DNA of 64,000 nt from Streptomyces sp. CA-210063. GTDB taxonomy: Bacteria > Actinomycetota > Actinomycetes > Streptomycetales > Streptomycetaceae. Below are positions 17,400 through 25,600 of this stretch, piece after piece. A program made the translations under genes and the position numbers. The notes under the pieces were generated by a model. It saw only the letters and a program-made list of their open reading frames with translations, had not been told where the DNA came from and did not search any database. The stretch is from NCBI RefSeq assembly GCF_024612015.1, contig NZ_CP102512.1:434001-498000 (forward strand), read 5' to 3'. Every line of letters begins with the position of its first letter. Within the stretch, counting starts at the first letter, position 1.

Positions 17400-18818
17400 A
17401 TGAACGCGAAGCCGCCGGCCTCCGGACTCTCCCCCGCCGACGAGCCCCGGCGGGTGACAGCGCCGCAGGGCAAGGTCTCGACGCCGCAGACGGTGTCCCC
17501 GGATCTGCCGCCGGCCGAGTCCTTCGACGCGCTCGGGCTGCCGCCGGAGCTGATGACGACGATGACCGGCCTCGGGGTGACGGAGCCCTTCCCGATCCAG
17601 GCGGCGACGCTGCCGGGCGCACTGGCCGGCCGCGACGTCCTCGGCCGCGCGCGGACCGGCTCCGGCAAGACGCTGGCTTTCGGGCTGGCGCTGCTCGTCC
17701 GGACGGCGGGTCTGCGGGCGGAGTCGAAGCGGCCGCTCGGACTGGTCCTGGTGCCGACCCGGGAACTCGCCCAGCAGGTGAACGACGCGCTGGCGCCGTA
17801 CGCGCAGACACTGAAGGTGCGACTGGCGACGGTGGTCGGCGGGCTGTCGATCAACAAGCAGTCGGCGCTGCTGAAGACCGGCGCCGAGGTGGTCATCGCG
17901 ACGCCGGGGCGGCTGACCGACCTGGTGTCGCGCAGGGACTGCCATCTGAATCAGGTACGGATCACGGTGCTGGACGAGGCGGACCAGATGTGCGACCTGG
18001 GGTTCCTGCCGCAGGTCTCGGAACTCCTGGACCAGGTCCGCGCCGACGGGCAGCGGCTGCTGTTCTCCGCCACCCTCGACCGTGACGTCGACCAGTTGGT
18101 GCGGACCTATCTGCACGACCCGGTGCTCGCCTCGGTCGACCGGGTCGCGGGCTCGGTCACCACGATGGAACACCACGTCCTGAACATCCACGCCGCCGAC
18201 AAGTACGCGACCGCGACCGAGATCGCCGCGCGCGACGGCCGGGTGCTGATGTTCCTGGACACCAAGGCCGGGGTGGACCAGTTCACCCGTCATCTGCGGG
18301 CCAGCGGGGTACGGGCCGGGGCCCTGCACAGCGGGAAGTCACAGCCTCAACGCATGCACACGCTCGGCCAGTTCAAGGACGGTGCGATCACCGTGCTGGT
18401 GGCCACGAATGTCGCGGCGCGGGGCATTCACATCGACGCGCTCGACCTCGTCGTCAACGTCGACCCGCCCGCCGACGCCAAGGACTACCTGCACCGTGGC
18501 GGGCGTACGGCGCGCGCCGGGGAGTCCGGGAAGGTGGTCACCCTGGTCACGCCCAACCAGCGGCGCGATGTGAACCGGGTGATGTCCGAGGCCGGGGTCC
18601 GCCCGACGGTCACTCAGGTGCGCTCCGGGGAGGCTCAGTTGACCTCCATCACCGGAGCGAAGCGTCCGCCGACCGGGACGAAGGCCGGCGGCGGCAACGC
18701 GCCCTTCCGCGGTCTCGGCACCCGTCCGGGCCGCCCCGCGAAGGAGTCCCGCAAGGCCGCCGAGGCCCGCAAGACCGCGGAAGCCCGAGCGGCGGCCCGG
18801 GTACGCAAGGGCCGCTGA
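17400..18818 (+). CDS. DEAD-box RNA helicase
   Basis: A 472-residue helicase with motifs in order: Q motif region PFPIQAATLPGAL, motif I ARTGSGKT, Ia VPTRELAQQ, Ib TPGR, II DEAD (VLDEADQM), III SAT, then in the second RecA domain VLVATNVAARGIHID and HRGGRTAR. The C-terminus is a basic, disordered tail (RKAAEARKTAEARAAAR) that would bind RNA. It unwinds or remodels RNA using ATP. The ATG at 17400 follows AGGAAGG; the frame is open further up to 17313 without support. It follows the RNA-repair pair by about 120 bases with a hairpin between, so a functional link is possible but unproven. Confidence 0.93.
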   Translation: MNAKPPASGLSPADEPRRVTAPQGKVSTPQTVSPDLPPAESFDALGLPPELMTTMTGLGVTEPFPIQAATLPGALAGRDVLGRARTGSGKTLAFGLALLVRTAGLRAESKRPLGLVLVPTRELAQQVNDALAPYAQTLKVRLATVVGGLSINKQSALLKTGAEVVIATPGRLTDLVSRRDCHLNQVRITVLDEADQMCDLGFLPQVSELLDQVRADGQRLLFSATLDRDVDQLVRTYLHDPVLASVDRVAGSVTTMEHHVLNIHAADKYATATEIAARDGRVLMFLDTKAGVDQFTRHLRASGVRAGALHSGKSQPQRMHTLGQFKDGAITVLVATNVAARGIHIDALDLVVNVDPPADAKDYLHRGGRTARAGESGKVVTLVTPNQRRDVNRVMSEAGVRPTVTQVRSGEAQLTSITGAKRPPTGTKAGGGNAPFRGLGTRPGRPAKESRKAAEARKTAEARAAARVRKGR

Positions 18819-18917
18819 CTCCGTCTCTCCCCCTCGACGGGCCGTTACGTCGACACGACCGGCCGGCTCCCGTCATCAGCACGGCTCGGCACTTGTCGGC
18901 TTCACCGGCCGGACGGT

Positions 18918-19026
18918 CCTAGGGGGTGTTTTGAAAGTCCAGTGCGGTGCCCGCGGTGTTCGGTGCGTGGCCTCGGCGTGCCGGGCGCCGTGGGTGCTGT
19001 GCGGGGCTTTCAAAACACCCCCTAGG
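18918..19026. mobile_element. 109-bp MITE-like element with perfect 20-bp terminal inverted repeats
   Basis: CCTAGGGGGTGTTTTGAAAG (18918-18937) is repeated exactly in inverse at 19007-19026. The outermost CTAG on each side fits a 4-base target duplication of the IS5 type (YTAR). The 69-base interior holds no gene. It includes a block (18961-18986) that recurs in the element at 28482-28650. The element abuts the 5' end of a broken SGNH gene. Confidence 0.75.
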
Positions 19027-19280
19027 TGAAGCAGCGCGGCACGATCGACTTCTGGGCGCGGATCGACGACGGACCCGTGAGGTCCTGCACAGCGGCGCGA
19101 CGACTTTCGCCCGTCCGCGCCGGCCGAACTGGTCGAGTTCGTGGGCGACTCGATCACCGTGGGCACAACGACATCCCAGAACGCCCGTACCGCCCACGGC
19201 TGGTTGATCGGGGAGCGGCTCGGCAGCGAGCACACGCGGATCGCCCAGGGCCGGCACGGGGTCGGTCCGGCACAGTTCCA
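19027..19280 (+). pseudogene. Broken SGNH/GDSL (CE2-like) hydrolase fragment
   Basis: Three short pieces occur in order in three different frames: GTIDFWARIDDGP (from about 19038), REVLHSGATTFARP (from about 19076) and AELVEFVGDSITVGTT (from 19123), the last containing the Ser block of an SGNH hydrolase, followed by GWLIGERLGSEHTRIAQG. Upstream sequence is lost at the MITE-like element, and downstream no Asp-His block is seen. The gene has been truncated and frameshifted. Confidence 0.7.
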
Positions 19281-19513
19281 GGCGGCCTACGGCAGTCTGC
19301 CGCGCAAGGTCCGCGCCGCCCGCACACTGACCGCTCCCCCGGTCGAGGTGCGGGTGGACCTCCTCCAGTTCAGGGACAACACGTTCACCTGGCCGGGTGG
19401 CAGGGGCGGTCCGGGCCCGCGAGGCGCGTTGCCCGTCGACATCCCGGGCGCATCGAATGGCTCATCCATGCCCCGGAGGCCGGGGCATCCGCCGTCCGCC
19501 CCCGGGAGGATCC

Positions 19514-19990
19514 ATGCCCACTGCCCCTGTCCGTCGCGCCGTGACCGCCGCCGCCCTCACCGCCGTGTTCGCTCTTCCGTCGATGTCCGCGCAGGCGTTG
19601 GCGGACACCGGGGACGAGGACATCGTGCGGGTGAGGCTCACCGGCGTCACCACCGTCGACACCAAGCCGTGGCACGTCAAGGCCGGTGACAGTTGGACCA
19701 CCTACCTGGAGCTGTACTCCCCGAAGAAGAAGTTCGTCGGCGACGCGAGTGCGCGGTGCAGCGCCGTCGAAGCGACCGAGCACCGGTTGACCACCCAGTG
19801 CACGCGCGTGCTGCGTCTGAAGAAGGGGGAGATCACGCTCCACGACGTGATCACCCGTGTGGACCGTTCGCCCATCACCGCCAAGACGTCCATCGCGGGC
19901 GGCACCGGTATCTACAACGACGCCGAGGGGGAGGGCTACATCACCCTGGACGGCGACCGGGTCCACTTCGACCTCCACGTCGACGACTGA
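19514..19990 (+). CDS. Secreted AOC-barrel-like protein, copy 1 (158 aa)
   Basis: The ATG at 19514 follows GGGAGGA, which decides the start. Residues 1-30 are a signal peptide (ALPSMSAQALA). The mature part of about 127 residues resembles the allene-oxide-cyclase/dirigent beta-barrel fold, with TTQCTRVLRLKKGEITLHD and the glycine turn AGGTGIYNDAEGEGYITL. Two cysteines (RCSA and QCTR) could form a disulphide. In bacteria the fold is mostly of unknown function and should not be taken as an allene-oxide enzyme. It is followed 54 bases later by a paralogue. Confidence 0.7.
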   Translation: MPTAPVRRAVTAAALTAVFALPSMSAQALADTGDEDIVRVRLTGVTTVDTKPWHVKAGDSWTTYLELYSPKKKFVGDASARCSAVEATEHRLTTQCTRVLRLKKGEITLHDVITRVDRSPITAKTSIAGGTGIYNDAEGEGYITLDGDRVHFDLHVDD

Positions 19991-20044
19991 CGTCGATCCC
20001 GCTCCCCCGCCCGACAGCAGGCCGGTCGTCCCTCTGGAGATTCC

Positions 20045-20539
20045 ATGATCAATTCAGCTGTCCGTCACACCGTCGTCGCCGCCCTCACCACCGCGTTGGC
20101 CCTCCTTCCCACGACAGCCGCACAGGCCGAGGAGTCCGACAAGGACAACAACATCGAGAAGGTCGAGCTGTTCGGCGTCAGCGTGGACACGGCACCCGAG
20201 CACATCGCCGCCGGTGACCGGTGGGTGACCCACCAGAAGCTGTACACGGTGAAGAAGACGAAAGGGAAGAGGACGGTCCAGTACGCCGGTAAAGGCGAGT
20301 CCGAGTGCGGCGCGGTCCAGGTCTCCCATGGTGAGGTGACCTCGCAGTGCACCCGCGTACTGCGCCTGAAGAAGGGGACGCTGACTCTCAGCGACATGAT
20401 CACCTACCGCCCGCCGAAGCCGGTGACCGCCAAGACCGCCATCATCGGTGGCACCGGCCACTACAGGTCCGCCTACGGGGAGGGCTACATCACCCTGGAC
20501 GGCCCCCGCACCCACCTGGAACTCGACGTCGACGAATAA
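20045..20539 (+). CDS. Secreted AOC-barrel-like protein, copy 2 (164 aa)
   Basis: Paralogue of the preceding gene: a signal peptide (PTTAAQAEE), then the same core with TSQCTRVLRLKKGTLTLSD and IGGTGHYRSAYGEGYITLDG. The paired cysteines are conserved; the N-terminal half has diverged and carries a lysine-rich loop (KKTKGKRTV). CTGGAGATTCC precedes the ATG. Close spacing and shared blocks point to tandem duplication and probable co-expression. Function unknown. Confidence 0.7.
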   Translation: MINSAVRHTVVAALTTALALLPTTAAQAEESDKDNNIEKVELFGVSVDTAPEHIAAGDRWVTHQKLYTVKKTKGKRTVQYAGKGESECGAVQVSHGEVTSQCTRVLRLKKGTLTLSDMITYRPPKPVTAKTAIIGGTGHYRSAYGEGYITLDGPRTHLELDVDE

Positions 20540-20570
20540 GGCGGGGCACCGCCGGCCCTACCATGGGGTC

Positions 20571-20912
20571 ATGGCCGTCGACCTCTTCGCAGGCATCCCG
20601 GTGAACGACTACGCGTCCGCGCTGGACTGGTACGAGCGACTGCTCGGTTCCCCGCCGGCGTTCCTCCCGAACGACACCGAGGCCGTGTGGGAGCTGGCGG
20701 AGCACCGGTACCTGTTCATCGAGCACCGGCCCGGGCGGGCCGGTCACGCCCTGCACACCGTCTTCGTCGGCGATCTCGACGCCCGTGTCGCCGGGATCGC
20801 CGGGCGGGGACTGGAGCCCAGCAGTCGCGAGACCTACGCCAACGGCGTACGCAAGGTCACGTACAAGGACCCGGACGGGAACGAGATCGGATTCGGCGGC
20901 GGTCCGCTCTGA
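20571..20912 (+). CDS. VOC-family (glyoxalase-fold) protein (113 aa)
   Basis: A single-module VOC protein: GIPVNDYASALDWYERLLG at the start, FIEHRPGRAGHA in the middle and KVTYKDPDGNEIGFGG at the end, which carries the usual metal-ligand Glu. VOC proteins bind metals and act as lyases, dioxygenases or drug-binding proteins; the substrate is not predictable. A -10-like TACCAT ends 7 bases before the ATG and there is no ribosome site, so it may be leaderless. Confidence 0.82.
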   Translation: MAVDLFAGIPVNDYASALDWYERLLGSPPAFLPNDTEAVWELAEHRYLFIEHRPGRAGHALHTVFVGDLDARVAGIAGRGLEPSSRETYANGVRKVTYKDPDGNEIGFGGGPL

Positions 20913-20937
20913 TCTGTCCGCCAGGAGAAGGTTCCCT

Positions 20938-22287
20938 ATCGCGCTGCGTCCGCCGGACCACTGGCTGTCCTTCAGCCTCGTGCCGGACGCCCCCGGTATC
21001 AGCGTCCGCATCGCGCCCACCCACTCCGCCCACGCCCACGCTCCGGTCGCGCCTCCTCCCCGGGCGCGTCCGTCGTCCCCCGCCGCGCCGGGGCGGGCCG
21101 CCACCCTCTACCACCTGATGCATCTGGCCGCCACGCTCACCGAAGCCGTCGGTGTACGGGACGTGGTCGACCAGGTCGCCGACCAGCTCCTGCCCGCTTT
21201 CGGTGCCGCGGCGCTCGCCCTGATGACCGCGGAGGAGGGCCGGCTGCGGATCATCGGCTACCGCGGTTACACCGCCGAGCTCATGGAACGCTTCGACGCC
21301 GTCCCGCTCACCTCGGACACCCCTGCCGTACGCGCCCTGACCACGGGCGTCCCGGCTTCTTCGGCAGCTTCGCCGACCTCGAGCGCGCCCATCCCCCGGC
21401 GGTCCTCCAGGACGACATGGCCGCCTGGGCCTTCCTTCCCCTGATCACCTCGGGGCGCCCGGTCGGCTCGCTCGTCCTGGCCTACGAGCGGCCCCACCCC
21501 TTCGCCGGAGAAGCGCGCCGTCCTCGTCTCCACCGCCGGGCTGATCGCCCAGGCCCTGGACCGGGCCCGTCTGTACGACACCAAGCAGCAGCTCGCCCAC
21601 AACCTCCAGGCCGGCCTGCTGCCCCACACCCTGCCCGACGTCCCCGGTCTGGACGTGGCCGCCCGCTACCTCCCGGCCACGCGTGGCATGGACATCGGCG
21701 GCGACTTCTACGACCTCATCCGTCTCGACACCACCACGGCCGCCGCGACCATCGGTGATGTGCAGGGCCACAACGTCAACGCCGCCGCCCTCATGGGACA
21801 GGTCCGCACCGCCGTCCACGCCACCGCCGACGCACCGCCCGACGAGGTCCTCGCCCGCACCAACCGTCTGCTCACCGACCTCGACCCCGGCCTGTTCACC
21901 AGCTGTCTCTACGTCCACCTCGACCTCCGCTCCCACCGCGCCTGCCTGGCCACCGCCGGACACCCTCCCCCGCTGCTGCGCCACCCCGGCGGCCGCACCG
22001 AGCCCCTCCACCTGCCACCCGGGCTCCTCCTCGGCATCGACCCCGACGCCACCTACGTGTCCACCGAGATCCCGCTGCCCCCGGGCTCCGTGCTGGCCCT
22101 CTACACCGACGGACTCGTCGAGGCCCCCGGCACCGACATCGACGAAGCGGTCGACGACCTCGCCCATGTGCTCGCCCGATCCGAACCCCACGCCATGAGC
22201 ACCGTCGCGGACACCCTCATCCAGCACGCCCGCCGCTCCGCCCCACGCAGCGACGACATCGCGCTCCTCCTCATCCACGCCACCTGA
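20938..22287 (+). pseudogene. Frameshifted GAF-SpoIIE (PP2C) phosphatase
   Basis: A GAF-like segment (about 21118-21350, AATLTEAVGVRDVVDQVADQ) and a complete SpoIIE phosphatase domain (GGDFYDLI; LFTSCLYVHLDL; LALYTDGLVEA; RSDDIALLLI) belong together but are split by two shifts. One is near 21353, where CCCGGCTTC appears to have lost a base before FFGSFADLERAHPPAVLQDD; the other is near 21503, before EKRAVLVSTAGLIAQALDRA. Upstream, AGGAGAAGG sits 6 bases before an ATC at 20938 where a start codon is expected. These are several lesions, so it is probably a pseudogene; sequencing error is the alternative. Confidence 0.7.
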
Positions 22288-22398
22288 GAACACCGGCGGC
22301 GAAGCGACGACGATCGGCCGACTGATCGGCCGTACAACCTTTGAGCCCTGTTGCTCAAGATCACCCTGACCGCACTGCGTTCGACGGCAGTCGTTCGT

Positions 22399-23031
22399 TC
22401 ATCTCACCCGGCGTGCCCGTCGTTTCAGGCGGGGTACGCGGTCGAAGATCGCGGCGAGTCGGGCTCCCTGGTCGAAGAGGGTCGCCGGGCGGGAGCGGTC
22501 GCCGTCGACGTGGGTGAGGGTCTCCATGCCGAGGTAGAACGCCACCGCCGCGCCGGCGAGTACGCGCACCCGGACGACGGACGCGAGGGGTTTGCCGCGC
22601 AGGAGGACCGTGAGCTGTTCCTCGGCCAACTCCTCCCACTTGCGGGTTTCGAGGGCGAGTTGGGCGGCCAGCCGCGTTCCGGGCCTGGCCCCCGCGTACA
22701 GCTCCTGGACCGCCGCGATGTGCCCGGTCTCGGTGTCCTCGTCGTACAGCTCGCGCAGCCGCGCGAGGGCGGGCACCGCCCGGTCGATGCCGGACAGTTC
22801 GGCTCGGTAGCGGTCGATGCGGGCTCCGCTGGTACGTTCCAGGGCCGCCACCAGCAGGTCGTCCAGGTCCGCGAAGTGGTAGTAGATCACCCCCGGTGCG
22901 AAACCGCCGGCCTGGGCTATCGCCCGCGCGGTGGTCCCGCCGTAGCCGTTGCGGACCAGGCAGACGAGGGCGGCTTCCAGGACGCGGTCACGGGTGCCGC
23001 GGGGGTCAGACAACGCGCACCGGCCGTACAC
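22399..23031 (-). CDS. TetR-family regulator
   Basis: About 210 residues. The N-terminal helix-turn-helix is clear (GTRDRVLEAALVCLVRNGYG, then TTARAIAQAGGFAPGVIYYHF), followed by a helical ligand domain ending in a basic tail. The start is either GTG 23031 or TTG 23013; both overlap the end of the desaturase gene, so it is translated from the same mRNA. The obvious target is the tandem GTTCTGAAC operator at the head of the operon, which would give autoregulation. The ligand is probably lipid- or polyene-like, by context only. Confidence 0.85.
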   Translation of the reverse strand: MYGRCALSDPRGTRDRVLEAALVCLVRNGYGGTTARAIAQAGGFAPGVIYYHFADLDDLLVAALERTSGARIDRYRAELSGIDRAVPALARLRELYDEDTETGHIAAVQELYAGARPGTRLAAQLALETRKWEELAEEQLTVLLRGKPLASVVRVRVLAGAAVAFYLGMETLTHVDGDRSRPATLFDQGARLAAIFDRVPRLKRRARRVR

Positions 23032-23875
23032 CGTGGGCGGCGAAGTGGCCTTCGAGCCGGCGTGCCAGCTCCGGCAGGTGGTGGCTGGGCACACGCGGGT
23101 AGAGGTGATGCTCCAGGTGGTACGTGAGCTCCAGGAAGACTGCGGGGATGATCCTCCCGCGCAGGGTGCGGGTCTGCGTCAACGGGGTGTCTCCGTAGTC
23201 GTGGTGCGGCAGGTACACCGTCAGGAGGGGGTACACCCAGCTCCCGACGATCGCCATCACCGTATAGACCAGCAGTCCCGGCGTGTACGGCAGGAGCAGC
23301 ACTCCGCCGGTGAGTGCGGCGAGCGGCGCCGCGGCCTCCGCCAGCAGCCAGCGGCGGTCCCGGCCGCGCCGGTAGGACCAGAGCCACAGGCGTACGAGGA
23401 AGACGGGGCCGTAGCAGACCGCGCCCAGCAGCGACAGTTCGGCCGGGTAGCCCTCGGGGTCGTCGGGGTGCGGGAAGAACCGGTGATGTTGGGTGTGCGT
23501 GGCGCGGTAGGCGTGCCCGCTCTCCAGCAGGGTCAGCCCCATCGCGAACAGTGCCCAGTCGGTGGCCCGGGGCGAGAGGCCGATCGTGCGGTGCACCACG
23601 TCGTGGGTGACGGTCACGACGGCGACGAAGATCCCGAACACGATCACGGGGGTCAGCCACCACCAGCCGAGCCACACCGCGCCCGCGAAGACCAGCACTC
23701 CGGCACCGGGGCGGACCAGCGCGACGATCCGCTGCCGGCGGGTCGTGACGAGAAGGTCCTCACCGAGTTCGGCCAGGGTCGGCAGACCGGGGGCGGGGGG
23801 TCCTGCGGGTCCCCCGGGCCCATAAGGTCCTTCGCCGGGCCCGGCGGCTTCGGCGGCATGGTCAGGTGTGGTCAT
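23006..23875 (-). CDS. Membrane fatty-acid-desaturase-type di-iron protein
   Basis: A 289-residue membrane protein with the three histidine boxes of the desaturase/hydroxylase/ketolase superfamily: HDVVH, HTQHH and HLEHH, plus four to five hydrophobic segments (VRPGAGVLVFAGAVWLGWWW onward). Such enzymes desaturate, hydroxylate or oxidise lipids or carotenoids using O2. The proline/glycine-rich N-terminus is cytoplasmic. Its ATG overlaps the stop of the FAD oxidoreductase (ATGA), and its end overlaps the TetR gene. Pairing with a CrtI-like enzyme suggests carotenoid or polyene tailoring, but no carotenoid synthase is nearby. Confidence 0.82.
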   Translation of the reverse strand: MTTPDHAAEAAGPGEGPYGPGGPAGPPAPGLPTLAELGEDLLVTTRRQRIVALVRPGAGVLVFAGAVWLGWWWLTPVIVFGIFVAVVTVTHDVVHRTIGLSPRATDWALFAMGLTLLESGHAYRATHTQHHRFFPHPDDPEGYPAELSLLGAVCYGPVFLVRLWLWSYRRGRDRRWLLAEAAAPLAALTGGVLLLPYTPGLLVYTVMAIVGSWVYPLLTVYLPHHDYGDTPLTQTRTLRGRIIPAVFLELTYHLEHHLYPRVPSHHLPELARRLEGHFAAHGVRPVRVV

Positions 23876-25443
23876 CTGCCGTGTCCCTTCTCCCTCAGCA
23901 TGCCTTCGGCGACGATGCGGCTGCCCAGCACACAGGCGACCGTGCCGAGGCCCGGCCAGGTCGAGTCGCCGACCAGCCAGAGGCCGGGCCCGCCGAGGTC
24001 GTGCGGAACGGCGTGCTGGTTGGTGTTGGTGAGGCGCTGGCGTACGCCGCCGACCGCGCCGCCCGGACGGAACCCGAACCGTTCGTAGCTGCGGGGCGTT
24101 CCGGTCTGGGCGATCACGGCGTGCTCCCCGAGCCGGGGGTAGGCACGCCGCGCGTGGGCGAGGAGCCCTTCACCGGTCTCCTTCTTGCGTTGCTCGTACT
24201 CCGCAGGGTCGAGGTCGCGCCAGTGGGCGAGGTCGGTGTGGGTGGAGATCATCACGGCGCGGTGGCCGGGCGGTGCGCTGAGCGTGTCTCCGGGGGCGGA
24301 CACGGAGACGAACATGTTGTTGCCGTCGCCCAGGGGACGGTCGTAGGACTGGAGGAGTTGGTGGTGGGTCAGCTCCCGCCCGGCGACCTCGGATTCGGGG
24401 ACGCCGAGGAAAAGGACGGTCGCGCCGCCGAGCGCGTCCGCGTCGCGTTGCAGGTAGGTGCGGAGTCGGCGGGCGACGGGGAGTCCCGCGCAGATCGTCG
24501 CCGTGGTGGCGGCGGGTACGGCGCAGACGATCCGGCGGGCGTGGGCAGTTCCTTGACGCGACCCTTGACGGGTCGTCAATCGGTAGGCACCAGGCCCGCC
24601 TTCCACGTGCGTGACGCGGCAGGCGGTGCGGAGCGAGCCGCCCAATCCTCGATAGTGCCTGACCAGCACGCGCCAGAAACCGTGCATGCCGCCGCTGTGT
24701 CTGCTGAGTCCCGCGCCCCGGATGGTCACCCCGAGCGCCGCGTTGATGAGGGGCGCGTCGTCGACGCCCGTGTGCACGGTGTCCTCGACCAGCATGGCGA
24801 GCAGCCCGACCAGCGCTGCGTCCCCGCGCAGGCCGTGGTCGCGCAGCGCGCCTCCCAGGGTCCGGTTCAGATGGCGGGCGTACGGGAGTCCGGACAATCC
24901 GACCGCCCGCAGGGCGTGCACCGCGTCGGCGGGGCCGCGGATCGGCAGCCGTACGCCCGCCCGGCTTGCCCGCCAGAAGGTGTGTGCGAGCCGGTCGAGC
25001 AGGGCCCAGAACGCGCGATGCCGCTCGCTGTCGCCGAGTTTGCGCAGCCGTTCGGCGTGCCAGGCGGCCTGGTCGCGATGGAGCACGACCTGGCGGTCCG
25101 GCAAATGGGCCTGGTAGCCCGGTAGTTCCTGGGCGTCGAGCGGTGGAATCCCGACGCTGTCGAGGAGTTCACGGCCGACGCCTCCGAGGCCGAAGTCGAC
25201 CAGGGTGGTCGCGCCGACGTCGAAGGAGAAGCCGCGCTTGCGGTAGTAGCCGGCGCAGCCGCCCGCGTGGCCGTGCGCTTCCAGCACGACCGTGGACAGT
25301 CCCGCCGCCTGCAACCGCAGCGCTGTCGCCATGCCGGCCATGCCACCGCCGATCACGGCTACGTCGGCGCACGTATGGGCGCACTCGTCGGCATCACGAC
25401 CGTCCGCGCACCGACCAGAGTTCTGAACAACTGTTCTGAACAT
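23872..25443 (-). CDS. CrtI-like FAD-dependent desaturase/oxidoreductase
   Basis: A 523-residue flavoprotein. The dinucleotide fold is VAVIGGGMAGMATALRL with EAHGHAGGCAG, as in phytoene-desaturase-like enzymes, and the C-terminal FAD motif is GPGLWLVGDSTWPGLGT. Substrate may be a polyene or isoprenoid. The ATG at 25443 is chosen because a TTGACG/CACTCT promoter with 17-base spacing ends 7 bases before it, which predicts a leaderless mRNA; an ATG at 25515 would lie upstream of that promoter. The stop overlaps the desaturase start. This is the first gene of the three-gene operon. Confidence 0.82.
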   Translation of the reverse strand: MFRTVVQNSGRCADGRDADECAHTCADVAVIGGGMAGMATALRLQAAGLSTVVLEAHGHAGGCAGYYRKRGFSFDVGATTLVDFGLGGVGRELLDSVGIPPLDAQELPGYQAHLPDRQVVLHRDQAAWHAERLRKLGDSERHRAFWALLDRLAHTFWRASRAGVRLPIRGPADAVHALRAVGLSGLPYARHLNRTLGGALRDHGLRGDAALVGLLAMLVEDTVHTGVDDAPLINAALGVTIRGAGLSRHSGGMHGFWRVLVRHYRGLGGSLRTACRVTHVEGGPGAYRLTTRQGSRQGTAHARRIVCAVPAATTATICAGLPVARRLRTYLQRDADALGGATVLFLGVPESEVAGRELTHHQLLQSYDRPLGDGNNMFVSVSAPGDTLSAPPGHRAVMISTHTDLAHWRDLDPAEYEQRKKETGEGLLAHARRAYPRLGEHAVIAQTGTPRSYERFGFRPGGAVGGVRQRLTNTNQHAVPHDLGGPGLWLVGDSTWPGLGTVACVLGSRIVAEGMLREKGHGR

Positions 25444-25453
25444 GCGTTCAGAG
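25420..25453. promoter_or_regulatory. Tandem GTTCTGAAC operator, 13-base period
   Basis: GTTCTGAAC occurs at 25420-25428 and 25433-25441, followed by GTTCAGAG at 25446-25453. The two palindromes are separated by AACT, and the third half-site by ATGC. Alternative dyads GAAC-N4-GTTC arise between units. The array covers the start codon and transcription start of the FAD gene, an ideal position for repression by the operon's own TetR protein. Confidence 0.7.
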
Positions 25454-25478
25454 TGGGGCAGTTCCTCATCCACGTCAA
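25450..25478 (-). promoter_or_regulatory. Predicted leaderless promoter of the FAD/desaturase/tetR operon
   Basis: On the minus strand TTGACG (25478-25473) is followed after 17 bases by CACTCT (25455-25450), then 6 bases, then ATG at 25443. A transcript starting at the ATG would have no leader. The -10 box touches the operator array. Confidence 0.55.
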
Positions 25479-25600
25479 TGGTGGTTGGCGGTTGAGGGCC
25501 GGCAAGTTCGAGCATCCGGAATCCTCGAACTCGCGTGCTTCCGGCGTCGACTTGCTGGGCAGTGCCGGGAGGCGGATGCGTGAGGGGCTATCGTGCCTTC

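Noticed and set aside
22341..22358. TTGAGC-N6-GCTCAA dyad after the broken phosphatase
   Set aside because: Six-base stem only, in a convergent gap; too weak to call a terminator or operator.
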